From Panagrolaimus kolymaensis (taxonomy: Eukaryota; Nematoda; Chromadorea; Rhabditida; Panagrolaimidae): a stretch of DNA of 64,000 nucleotides. Positions within the stretch are counted from its first letter, which is position 1, and each line of letters begins with the position of its first letter. Made by a program: the position numbers and the translations under genes. Location of the stretch: the NCBI GenBank assembly GCA_028622995.1, contig JAJQJQ010000002.1:3720001-3784000 (forward strand), written 5' to 3'. This document shows positions 1-10,484 of this stretch, piece by piece. The notes beneath the pieces were generated by a model. It had not been told where the DNA came from, made no database searches, and worked only from the letters and a program-made list of their open reading frames with translations.

Positions 1-2253
1 AAAACGAGTTTTAAAAAAACGCAAACGATCGAGAATGATTGGGGAAAAAATATTTGGAACGATGATCAAAGGATTAATGTGAAAAAGTTGAAAAAGTCAA
101 AAAATAAACAAAAGCTTAAAGAATATTTTTAAAATAAAAAACAGAATCAAAAAATAGGGAAATATATATAATTACGCAAAAAGAACAACCACGTCATTGA
201 CATCTTAAAACTTTCCTATTATTATCATTTATTGATACAAACGATCAAGTAAAAAAATAAGTGAGGAGATATAAAGAGAGATCGTCAGCAGGAGAGGATC
301 ATCTCCATTTTAATACGTTGTCTCCTTGAACCTGTTTTTTTTCTTTTGCCGTAAAAATACATATTATTGCAATGAAATCCAGCCAAATGCATAAATAAGA
401 AAGAAGAGAAGACATTGATCGGTTTCAATCGACGAGAATCATCCTTCTCTTCCTTTCTAAAAAATAAGAGCACACGATTCCATTCAAGGCAATGTCATCT
501 CTCTATTTTTTTTCTCAATTGAAAGGTAGGTGATCGATTGAGAGAACCCTTGGTTTTTTTTTGTAATAACGCGCGCAACTAACTATACATTGTTGGCCTT
601 CAAAGTGGCACACCACCAACTAAACTAAAATTAAAGCGACCTCTAAGTACTACACCGAAATAAAATAAAATAAAGAAATGAGCTATTTTTATGAATTATT
701 TTCAGCAACAACGATTGAACAACCCAACTGGATTTCTTTCATTCATTCTCTATCTCCTCTCTTTCAAAAACAACAAAAGGCATACATTTTAATTCTTTCA
801 ATTCCGAAATAAAATAAATGTGTCTCTGTCAACTTCCACAACTCTTATTTTCTTCATGTTTCCGGAAGAAAAAAAATCATCATCGTGAAAAGTGTCAATC
901 GGATGTTGAATAAAAAAATTTCTAAATAATAATAAAAAATAAAATTCGTTTTTATGTTTTCACGCTGAATTTAAGCATAGGCTTATTCATATTATTAAAA
1001 CAAACATGAAAAAAATCATGCTTTTTTATGAAAAAATAAAATCAGAAAAATTGATGAAAGTGTTTTGATATGATTGATATAAAAAAAGACTATAGTTATG
1101 TAAAGTAACACCCATGAAAAAAATCAGAAATTTTCCAACTCATAATTAGGCATTCGGTTAAATCACGCTTTTGGAGGAAACAAAATTTATTATCTCATAA
1201 TTCAACCAATGAGCGCTGACGTCAAAGCAAAATAAGCTTTCACTAAAGCTAATATAATAAAGATTTCATAATTTAATGTTTACACATATGATCGCGTCGC
1301 CATCTGTATGTTACATTTAAACCCTAAACAAATTTAAATCAAATATAAAAAAGAAGTAACAGAAAACTATGTTTTGTATAACCTTCACCCTCAGATTATC
1401 GCTGCCAATTTACAAAAGTCAAAAAATTGCCTTCCTCTCCTCATCGTCCTCGGAAACGCTAATTTTAGAACAAGCAAAAAAAGAAAAATTTTTGAAAAAA
1501 AAATATTGGAAAAAAGATGAGAAAAAAACAGCAAAAGAATTCACGTTATTTGCAGCAGCATGAACACATCAGCAGTAGATAGATAGAGAGTCCATTCGTG
1601 TCCCGGAGGCGATCCGGGTCATTTCAAGCGACGACATTCCAGTCTTTTTCAATCATATTCCCTCCGGGGTTTTCTTTCACGCACGAAGAAAATAAAAATC
1701 AATTGACAGTGAATTAAAAATCGAATTTGTAACAAATTCCTCTATTATTTTTTTCTATTAAAAGTATCTTTTTATGTTTTTTTTGAAAAAGAACTATCTA
1801 TTAAACGATTGCGACGAATGAAAATGGTGGTTCCAGATTCAATGAATGTATGAAGTAGAGAAACACGCAGCCCTAAAAAAAGACTCCAGAATAATAATGC
1901 ATGCTTAAAGCCTTTGTTGTAATTGCGTCACTTCCATTGCCGACAAAAAAAAGACTGGTTTTGTGTTTGAACAAAAATGCATTAAAAAAATCTGCTAATC
2001 GTTGTAATCGCTTGGAATGTTTTACATACATACAAATAATCGAAATACAAATATGTACATATGTACATTGATTTGAGCAATTTACCGTATCCAACGAAAA
2101 TAATGAAAACTTTAAACAAATGTAAAATGGCGGCATTTTTTGGCATTATGTTTTTCAAAGATAATTTGGTTTGGTTTTTTTCAAAAACAAAATTTTGTTA
2201 TATTTTGTTAATTTTTCACGTACACTGCTGCTGCTTTTTTTTAGTAAACATCA
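1..2253. other. Intergenic, no gene recognised
   Basis: This stretch is A+T-rich with many homopolymer A and T runs. The open frames on both strands are short, of low complexity and without recognisable domains or a splice pattern that would join them. It probably carries upstream sequence for mrps-28 and for a gene beyond the left edge. No RNA gene or repeat was recognised. Confidence 0.6.
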
Positions 2254-2860
2254 ATGTTGGCACGTCGACTGTTATTATCAAAATTAATTCGTCCTTCATT
2301 TCTATATCGATTACAATCTTCAATAACTCCTACCTCTACCGAAGTTGAGCCTACTCATTCAGCTCCTGAAGAAATTGATTTTAGCAATTTTGATGAACTT
2401 ATCGAAGAAGTTACTTCTCGAACTGAAGATGACGTAAGTGATAAATTTTTTTATTTTAACTTTTTATGCTTCTTTTTTTTAGAAAAATGTAACGTTCGCT
2501 AAACTTTTGCGACAGTCAAAATTTGTTCAATTGGGTGATTTTAATGGTCGTGTGGTTCTTGGAAATGTTGTCCATCGAGTTGCTGATGATCTTTATATTG
2601 ATTTTGGTATGAAATTTAATGCTGTTTGCAAAGCTCCTGCCACTGATGGACATAAATACACTATTGGATCACGTGTTATTCTAAGATTGCATAATCCTGA
2701 ATTATCAGAAAAATTTTTGGGATCAAAACATGATTTAACTTTGCTTGAAGCTGATGCAACTTTGATTAAACTTATTGGTGTTCCTGGTCAAAAAAGAAAA
2801 CGAAACTTTGAAAAACCGAAAGAAGAAGATATTGAAACAACACAGGAAGAAATAAAATAA
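2254..2860 (+). CDS. mrps-28: Mitochondrial small ribosomal subunit protein bS1m/MRPS28 family
   Basis: Two exons, 2254-2433 and 2483-2860, join in phase 0 (donor gtaagt, acceptor ttttttttag) to give 185 aa. The first 20 or so residues are basic and hydrophobic, as in a mitochondrial targeting peptide (MLARRLLLSKLIRPSF). The core at about residues 62-160 matches the MRPS28 family, with FAKLLRQSK, a DDLYIDFGMKF block, a VILRLHNPEL block and a late LLEADATL block. The C-terminus is a lysine/glutamate-rich extension. The family is a structural part of the mitoribosomal small subunit, related to an S1 OB-fold. The length fits the family (human about 187 aa). The start is the first in-frame ATG and supplies the targeting peptide. 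It lies upstream of pgk-1 on the same strand. Confidence 0.85.
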
Positions 2861-3516
2861 TTTGTTGATTTGTATCTCATAGTTTTTGTTTAAAAAAAAG
2901 AACTTGTTTATTGTTGTTTAATCTTTGTACTTAGGGTGCCTGGCCCGTATTATTATCGATTAATCTTTTTCCATTATTTGCAAAATATTTATCAAAATTT
3001 TGTTCCGATTAATAATACTTCCAACATCAATTCAGAATTTAGTCTGTTTATGAAAAAGCGATGTTATGGTCATACCAAAAAGTGGATAAATAAGTGGCGT
3101 ATTTTGTCTTTTTCACCAATGGTTTTAGGATATACTTTAATTGATTTGCTTATAAAAAAACAAATTAAGCCAAACCAATTCTTGGTAGCAGTCATTTCTT
3201 ATTTTTAAGCAATTAACTTTTCACTGATCTTTATTAACTATTTATTCACGCTTGTCTCTCTTGATTGTTGTTTTAATTCACTTGCAAAATAGCTAATATG
3301 CGCAAAGTTGTGGAATATTTTTTACATACCTTTAATGTATCACTACCGTAACCTTTAATCCATATACAATTATTCCCTCGTTGTTCAATATCATTTCATT
3401 CGTGCATATGTAATTATTTTTGCGAATTTTAAAATGCGAGACATAACCGTCGAATGTGAGTTAAATGGTAATAACCTTAAGAGTTTTCAGTCAAAGTGTT
3501 GCGAAAAATTGTAAAA
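2861..3516. other. Intergenic mrps-28 to pgk-1
   Basis: This holds the mrps-28 3' UTR and the upstream region of pgk-1. An open frame at 2936-3208 has no ATG at its start, is A+T-rich and matches no family I know, so it is not called. A 3' splice-like site lies just before pgk-1. Confidence 0.5.
3481..3490 (+). promoter_or_regulatory. Probable trans-splice acceptor of pgk-1
   Basis: The bases gagttttcag end 26 bp before the pgk-1 ATG, and no matching donor or coding exon precedes them. This is the usual layout of a nematode spliced-leader acceptor and leaves a 26-nt leader. It is inferred from consensus only. Confidence 0.5.
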
Positions 3517-4865
3517 ATGTCGCTTAACAAGCTTTCCATTGATAAAGTTGATCTCAAAGGCAAGCGAGTTCTTATTCGTGTTGATTTTAATGTTCCCCAA
3601 AAAGAAGGAAAAATCACCAATAATCAACGTATTGTTGCTGCTCTTCCAACTGTTAAGGTAAGTGTTATGAACCTATTTCTCTCATATTAAATATATGTTT
3701 TTTTTTGTAGTATGCACTTGATCATGGAGCCAAAGCTGTTATCCTTATGAGTCATCTTGGACGTCCTGATGGGCGTAAAAATCAAAAATACACTTTGAAG
3801 CCAATTGCTGAAGAGGTTGAAAAGTTGCTTAACAAAAAAGTCATCTTTGCTAATGATTGCGTTGGTGAAGAAGTTGAAAAACTAACTTCTAATCCTGAAG
3901 ATGGTAGTGTAATCTTACTCGAAAATCTTCGATTCCATGTCGAAGAAGAAGGTAAAGGAGTTGATGAAGCTGGGGAAAAGATTAAAGCGGATAAAAAGGA
4001 TGTCGAAAAATTCCGTGAATCCCTTTCCAAACATGGCGATGTTTATGTCAATGATGCTTTTGGAACAGCTCATCGTGCTCATAGGTGAAAATCATTTTAA
4101 AAACTTTTTATAGATAATAAAATTATTTTTAGTTCAATGGTTGGTATTAATCTTGAACCTAAAGCATCTGGATTCCTTCTCAAAAAAGAACTTGAATTCT
4201 TTGCTAAAGCTCTTGAAAATCCTCAACGTCCATTCCTTGCAATTTTGGGTGGTGCAAAAGTTGCAGATAAAATTCAACTCATTCGTAATCTCCTTGATAA
4301 AGTTGATGAAATGATTATTGGTGGTGGCATGGCATATACCTTCCTCAAAGTTCTCGATAATGTTGAAATTGGTAAATCCCTTTATGATGAAGAAGGAGCT
4401 AAAATTGTTAAAGAATTGATTGAAAAGGCTAAATCAAAGAATGTAAAGATTCATCTTCCAACTGATTTTGTTGCCGCAGATAAATTTGCCGAAGATGCAT
4501 CACATAAAATTGTCGATGTTAAATCTGGTATTCCCGCCGATCAAATGGGTCTTGATATTGGACCAGAATCAACTAAACAATTTGCTGAAGTTGTTAAACG
4601 TGCAAAAACAATTGTTTGGAATGGCCCTGCTGGAGTTTTTGAATTCCCCAATTTTGCTAAAGGAACTAAAGGTCTTATGGATGCTGTAGTTGAAGCAACT
4701 AAAAATGGCGCTATTACTATTATTGGTGGTGGTGATACTGCTACTGCATGCGCTAATTGGGGAACTGAAGATAAAGTCTCTCATGTTAGTACTGGTGGTG
4801 GAGCAAGTTTAGAACTTTTAGAAGGAAAAGTTCTTCCCGGAGTTGATGCTCTTACAAATGCTTAA
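3517..4865 (+). CDS. pgk-1: Phosphoglycerate kinase
   Basis: Three exons (3517-3657, 3711-4084, 4133-4865) join cleanly in phases 0 and 2 to give 415 aa, the normal PGK length. The enzyme moves the phosphate of 1,3-bisphosphoglycerate to ADP in cytosolic glycolysis. The N-terminal substrate domain carries RVDFNVP at residues 21-27, the SHLGRPDG block, LLENLRFH and NDAFGTAHR. The C-terminal nucleotide domain carries [21 protein letters not shown], the WNGPAGVFE loop and the GGGDTATA glycine-rich loop, ending in [14 protein letters not shown]. All expected catalytic blocks are present, so it should be active. A polyadenylation signal AATAAA lies at 4990-4995, about 125 bp after the stop. The ATG chosen is the first after the trans-splice-like acceptor; an upstream in-frame ATG at 3496 would add seven residues not typical of PGK. 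Confidence 0.97.
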
Positions 4866-5164
4866 ATGCCATTGAAAACTCTATTGCTTATCAATTTTTT
4901 TATTTATGTTTAGAGATTTTCATAAAGTTATAATTTAGTTTGTTATAAATTATCTATTTCTTTTTTTTATTCACGATCTTTTAAAGTAAAATAAACTATA
5001 GCATAGAACTAGCATGCGCTGTAATATTGCTCTCCTCCTTCAAAAGTTAATAGAAAAATGTCAAAAACCAAAGGTAGTTTACCATTTTTAAGAAAATGAG
5101 ACCACAATAAATTACAAAGCATAGTACTACTATATTCAATACAAATACAACATAAACCATTTAA

Positions 5165-5573
5165 TTATAATTCTTTTGGATTTTGCCAAAGTTTGTGCAT
5201 ATTTTTTCGGATATTTCGGATTTCTTCTGCTGTAGCATTGATTTCACAGTCGGTAAGATTTTTTCTTATTCTTCGTCGTTTGATTACCAAATAAACTATA
5301 TATAATACAGCAACGATAACAATGAGACCAATATTAATTCTGAAATAGTATAGTGATTAAACAATAGTAGAAATAAATTTTAAGAAAAACATACCCAATA
5401 ATAATCCAAGCAATTAATGGAAGTCCTGCAACCATTTTCATAACTCCACCTTGAGTAACATCGTCAGAAGGTTCGCTCGTAGAAGTTTGGTTCGAAGAAG
5501 GTTTTGCACATATTTGTTGAAAATTGATAGCAATCAAACCCAAAAATAACAGCACAATTTTCTGATCACACAT
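5165..5573 (-). CDS. Small single-pass membrane protein, unknown function
   Basis: Two exons on the minus strand (5573-5395, then 5339-5165) join in phase 2 across a 55-bp intron (donor gtatgt, acceptor atttcag) to give 117 aa. Residues 1-23 look like a signal peptide (MCDQKIVLLFLGLIAINF...). A short Ser/Thr/Asn-rich ectodomain with two NxT/S-like sites follows. A membrane segment covers roughly residues 48-82 (GLPLIAWIIIG joined to INIGLIVIVAVLYIVYLV), followed by a basic stop-transfer RRRIRKN and a cytoplasmic tail of about 30 residues ending KLWQNPKEL. This is a type I topology. I recognise no family. It lies downstream of dlat-1 on the same strand with a 429-bp gap, so an operon is possible but unproven. 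Confidence 0.75.
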
Positions 5574-6002
5574 TGTTCATCGACGTTTGATTTATCTTTT
5601 GTCGTTCTTTGTTATTGAATTGATGAAAATCATATCTGAAATAAATGTTTTTATGATAATTTTAGAAACTTTGAGGAAAATGATAACAGAATAACTTTAT
5701 AATTTATTTTTTCAAGATCCTTTTTGCGATTGCAAATTTTGGAATCGAAGATTGATGACAGTATGCTAATTATTGTGCATAGACTTTTCGCCGTAAGATT
5801 TAATATATTCTTGCTAAATTTGAAAGTGGATACAATTAATTGTTGGTTTTAGAAGTGGAATAAGCAAGATTTTTATTACCCAAAACAAAAAACACACAAG
5901 TAAGCGAAAAATTTTGCACCGGTAAAAAACATTGAAAAATGTCATTGCAATTATTATTTCTATTTCTAATATAAAAAGGCCTAAAAATTTAAGTGATACA
6001 AA
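5574..6002. other. Spacer between dlat-1 and the small membrane protein
   Basis: The 429 bp are A+T-rich with no open frame of note. They should contain the 3' UTR of dlat-1 and the upstream region of the small membrane gene. No clear acceptor was seen close to the downstream ATG. Confidence 0.5.
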
Positions 6003-7692
6003 TTAAAGCATCAAATGAGGTTTTTCTAAATATTCTTTAAAATATCGAAGAAATGTGGCAGAAATTGCACCATCAACAACTCGATGATCACATGAAAGGG
6101 TGACGGTGAGACTAGTAACAGAAGAAAATCCACCTTCATCTCTTTCAATAGTATTATTGGGAATTAATTTTCTTGTTGATTTTCCTATTGCAAGATTGCA
6201 CGATTGAGGAGAATTCAAAATGGGAGAGAAATTTGCTTCACCGCCAAGTTGTGTTATGGAAGAAATTGTAAAAGTTCCACCTTGAAATTCATGAGGTTTT
6301 AATTCACCCGAAAGTGCTCGTTTAGTTAAATCAGCAATTTCTTTATTTATTTCAACTAATCCCTTAAAAATGTTTTATTATTAAAAATTTGATAGTTCAA
6401 TTTTAAACAAACGCACTTTAGCATGAGCATCGTGTATTACTGGTGTGACAAATCCATTAACTGTATTAACTGTAATTGAAAGATTCACAGATTTGTTTTG
6501 TCTTACATGAGTTCCCATAAAAAATGAATTTGTTTCAGGTACTTTTAGACAAGATAGTGCAACAGCTTTAAATACAAAATCTTCTATTGTTAATTTTTGT
6601 GGCTTTGGTGAACGTTTTGAACCCGTTTTTTCTAATAACTTATTTAAATTATTTCTAACTCTGAAATACAATACTGGTTAAAAGATAAAATGTGTAATTG
6701 AAACTTACATTATAATATTTTCTAGTAAAATTTCTGAAGTTAAATAATAATGTGGAATATTAAATTTAGTGTCAGTAAGACGTTTGGCAAGTGATTGACG
6801 CAATGATGAAATAGGTAAATCCACAAAACCTTCAACTTTTGAAGATACAGGTGATTGAGGTTGTGGACCACCTGAGATTATATCTGAAGCTAAGACCCTT
6901 CCTGATGGACCTGACCCAGTAACACCTTGAAGGTCAACATTGAGTTTCTCAGCTATTTCTTTTGCAAATGGAGTCGATGTAACTGCATCGATGGGTTCAA
7001 CGGGCTGTGTGGCAACGGTTGTTAGATCTTCTTTAGGTGGTGGAACTTTTGTCTTTCCTGCGGCTGCAGGTGGAGCAGGTTCATGGGAAATTTCTGTTTC
7101 AAAATTAGCAAACTTTGAAATATCTTTTTCACTTTCAACAATAATGCATAATAATTTTCCAATTAAAACATCCTTAGTTCCTTCAGAAATTAAAATCTTT
7201 GCTAAATAGCCTTCTTCTGGAGTTTCAAATCCCATCGTTGCTTTATCGGTTTCAATTTCACAAAGTAAATCACCCTCTTCTAATTTATCCCCTTCTTTTT
7301 TCTGCCAGGATACAATTGTTCCTGATTCCATTGTTGGAGATAATGCGGGAAGATTAACTTTAATATGGGATGGTAATGAACCACTTCTTCCACTGCTATT
7401 GTTTGTACTTGAATATGATCGAATTTTTGATAGATTTGAAACACGACTTTCCAAAATTTGGTAAGTTTTTTCTCCACCAATAAATGACGTAATTAAATTT
7501 GATGAATGTAATTGCCTTCTAAATTGGATAAACCTGTGTAAAAATAATATATTTATTAAAGAAAAAAGCTTACGATAATGGCGCAGCAGTGGACAACGCA
7601 ACAGCAGCTGCTAAGGTTGGAGCTAATTTCGCTCGATAATAAACATTTTTTAATGGCATTGTAGCCTTAGTACCCGCAGGAATTTTTGACAT
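6003..7692 (-). CDS. dlat-1: Dihydrolipoyl acetyltransferase, E2 of pyruvate dehydrogenase
   Basis: Four minus-strand exons (7692-7574, 7533-6709, 6660-6417, 6362-6003) keep phase throughout and give 515 aa, close to the roughly 507 aa of the C. elegans protein. The enzyme transfers acetyl from lipoamide to CoA in the mitochondrial PDH complex. The N-terminus is basic and alanine-rich, as for mitochondrial import. One lipoyl domain lies at about residues 97-172, with the lipoylated lysine in ETDKATMGFE (about K137). A proline/alanine-rich linker and a peripheral subunit-binding domain (PFAKEIAEKLNVD...GSGPSGRV) follow. The catalytic domain ends with SCDHRVVDG, giving His about 489 and Asp about 493. 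The intact HxxxD motif argues for a true E2 and against a PDHX-type E3-binding protein. A single lipoyl domain is usual in nematodes, while vertebrates have two. Confidence 0.93.
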
Positions 7693-10484
7693 AAAAGCCC
7701 AAAGGCAATAACCTCAATTACCCGTTTATTGATATAATAGCCTAAAAAATTATCGATATTTTATCTTTTTCCATAAAAAGAAAGGACACAAAAAATTTAT
7801 CACATCGAAACAAAGGTTGCTTGTTTGTTCGTTTCAAACACTTTTTTAAACTGAAAAAAAAAACTATTTGCTCTTTCACTTTAAACATGAAAAAAATATT
7901 TTATGGTGGTGGAAGTTGACAAAATTGTCAAAAAAAAAAGTCTTCAAAGTTTGAAAGAAAAAAGATTGAATTGCGTCAAAAATCGTTGTTTTAGTAGTCA
8001 TCGTTTAGAGAGAAAAATAAACTTGAGGAAGATGCTCAGATTGCTGCGGCTGGCTGCTGCCAATGGGGACAAAGTACATTTTGAACAAAACAGAAGAAAA
8101 AAAAGAAATAGAAGAAAAAATGCGCACATGCAAGAAAAGCCTATCTCTCACTTTTTCGATATATTTTTTTCTCGCGAGAAAGAAAAAACTTTTACGAACA
8201 TCATCCACAGCTGTTTACTCTTTTTTGTGTGTGTGTTTGGAGGTTCGTTAAGTTTAGCACCGGAAAACGTGAAAACCGCAACAATGTGCGAATGATGACA
8301 GGTTTTTTCCCTTCAAAGTTTTGCTAATGTTGTGAAAAAAAGCAATAAATTTAAGTTCAAGCTAAAAGCTTTATGTGGGAGAGAGAAAAATATATGGATT
8401 AAAATATTGGATATAAAAAAAGCGAATGATGTCAGAATCAATTAATTTTTAATCAGGAGGAAGAAAATGAACATAAAAAAGTAATCAATTTGTCGGGATG
8501 ATTATTGATATAGTTTTATTAGTAGTGTAAATTTTAATGATGAAATTTTTGAAACTAAACTCTGCTCTTTTTTATCGACAAGGTTGCAGGAAAAAGAAGA
8601 CAGCTGCAACGTAAGAAAAAACTAAAACAAAAGCCAACGCAAAAAAAACGGATTTGAATGCAAAAAATGGCGGGCAGAGTCAATGCCTACTATTACGAAA
8701 GAGCTAGCTATGTTTAAAACACAAAGACTTTCCCATAGTTTAATGCTTTGAAAAGCGCACTAAAAAGTCAAAATAACTTTTTAAAACACTGAATTTTTTT
8801 TGTCATTTAAAAAAAATTGTTAATCCTTCTAAAAATAGTAGTATTGTAAAACAAAGAATCAACATTTTATTGAATAAATCATAAGCATCTCTTTTAAAAC
8901 ATATTGAATAAATTTTTATAACTAATAAGGTTTAAACTTTTGGCGAAGAGAACATTCAAAAGTTTGTATTCTAATTTGTACAACAAAGTTAATCTTTTCT
9001 TGATTAACTCCCATTAAAAAAATATTATTTTGTTTGAACGAGTTTAGAGAAAATAAATATTTATCATTTTAAATACTCTTCTATTGACATTTTACCGTTG
9101 GTTAAAACAACAAACTTACTTAAAATTAATTTGCAAAAATTATGAAAATAAAACAATTTAAGCAAAATAACAATTCTTGAAAAATTCATACTGCCTTGTT
9201 GCTGATAACATACGTTCATTTTCTTCAAGTGTTTACCACTTTTTTTTACTGCTGCTATTGATGATGCCACATGGTTTTCAATTAATCTTATGTTTGTTTG
9301 TTTTTTTCTTCTTCCAATAGATTGACACCTAAAAAACGGATCAAAACAACTTTTTTTAGCAGTGTTTCATATTGTTTTTTTTTCGTCTGCAATTTTATTT
9401 TTTTGTTGCTATGAATGATTTATAATTTAATTTAATCAAAGCTTGTGATTAGCAAAAAAAGCATTTGGAAGATTAAAGTTTAAATCGCACCATCTAGTTT
9501 TTTATGATAAAAAAACTATGAAATCAAAAATAAATCAAAAAAGTTTTTTTATCGAATCTTGACTTCCCTTTTTTTTGGTTGGGTGACGAGATGAAGACAC
9601 AAAAATTTAAATTTGTCTCAAATTTCACTCAACCAAACTTTTCATGATTCATTTTCTTTGCTTTTAAGCGAAAGCTTCTATTAGCTTGATGATGAAGAAA
9701 AAAAAATGAAGCTAATTTAAACATTGATTTTGATGGTTATGTGTACATATGTATGTGTTTTTGACATTTGTTTTGTAATGATGAGAGAGAAGAATGAGAT
9801 CGCACCCGAATAAAAAGAGAGAGAGAGATCATGACTAAAAGCGGGTATATAAATTTGTTGTTATATTGTTGTCACATTTTTTTATTCATGTTGGAGGACA
9901 AACTATTTTAACAAAACAAAAAAAAACATTAGATCTCCCGTTTTCCCATTCTCGTTTCCATCGATGGATGGATGGATGGATGGATGGATGGATGATGGTA
10001 ATGTTGTTGATGAAAGACTATTATCGCAACTGCAACAACACCAGCAGCAGCTTCTTTGAAGACGAAGACAAACCTCTATATTTTTTTCTTTTTCTTCTGT
10101 CGCTGTTGCTCCTGTTGCTGCTACTGGAAAAGGGAGGGTGTCCATTTCACACAGTGACAAAAAAAATCTCGAAGTAAATTCTAACTACCTTTTTCTCCCT
10201 CCTTTTTTGCGCAATCTCTTTCTCCTTTTTTCTTTTTCAAGCAAGTCCAAAACTCTTCTTCACCATTTTTTTTTCTTGCAGAAAAAATAAATCTCCTTTC
10301 ATTCTATTGTTTTAGCTTATTTTTTCTTTCCTTCTTTTTGATTGCTGCTTTCCTGAAAACCTTTTTTTGGGGGTGTTTATTTTATTTGGAACAATCTTGG
10401 AAGAAGAATTACTACTTTTGATTTTTCATTTTCATTTGTTTTCCTCACATCTTTTTTTAAATTAAGAAAGTCATCACTTTTAAA
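7693..10484. other. Gene-poor low-complexity interval
   Basis: These 2.8 kb lie between the divergent genes dlat-1 (-) and the chitin-binding/LDLa gene (+), so they should hold both promoters. The DNA is rich in poly-A and poly-T runs, with short GT and GA runs (about 8226, 9820). The frames here (for example 7903-8295 and 9866-10177) are low-complexity lysine- or phenylalanine-rich and are not called. No tRNA or other RNA gene was seen. Confidence 0.6.
9961..9996. repeat. Tetranucleotide microsatellite (GATG)n
   Basis: About eight copies of the unit gatg occur in tandem, ending in gatgatgg. It lies in the gene-poor interval upstream of the chitin-binding/LDLa gene and is likely to vary in length between individuals. 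Confidence 0.9.

Noticed and set aside
2936..3208. 90-codon frame downstream of mrps-28
   Set aside because: It begins with GTG, not ATG, is A+T-rich and has no recognisable domain or splice partner.
7903..8295. 130-codon frame in the gene-poor interval
   Set aside because: Lys/Arg-rich low complexity, with overlapping frames on both strands and no family.
9866..10177. Frames over the GATG repeat
   Set aside because: They translate the microsatellite and polypyrimidine runs (MDGW and poly-Leu repeats).
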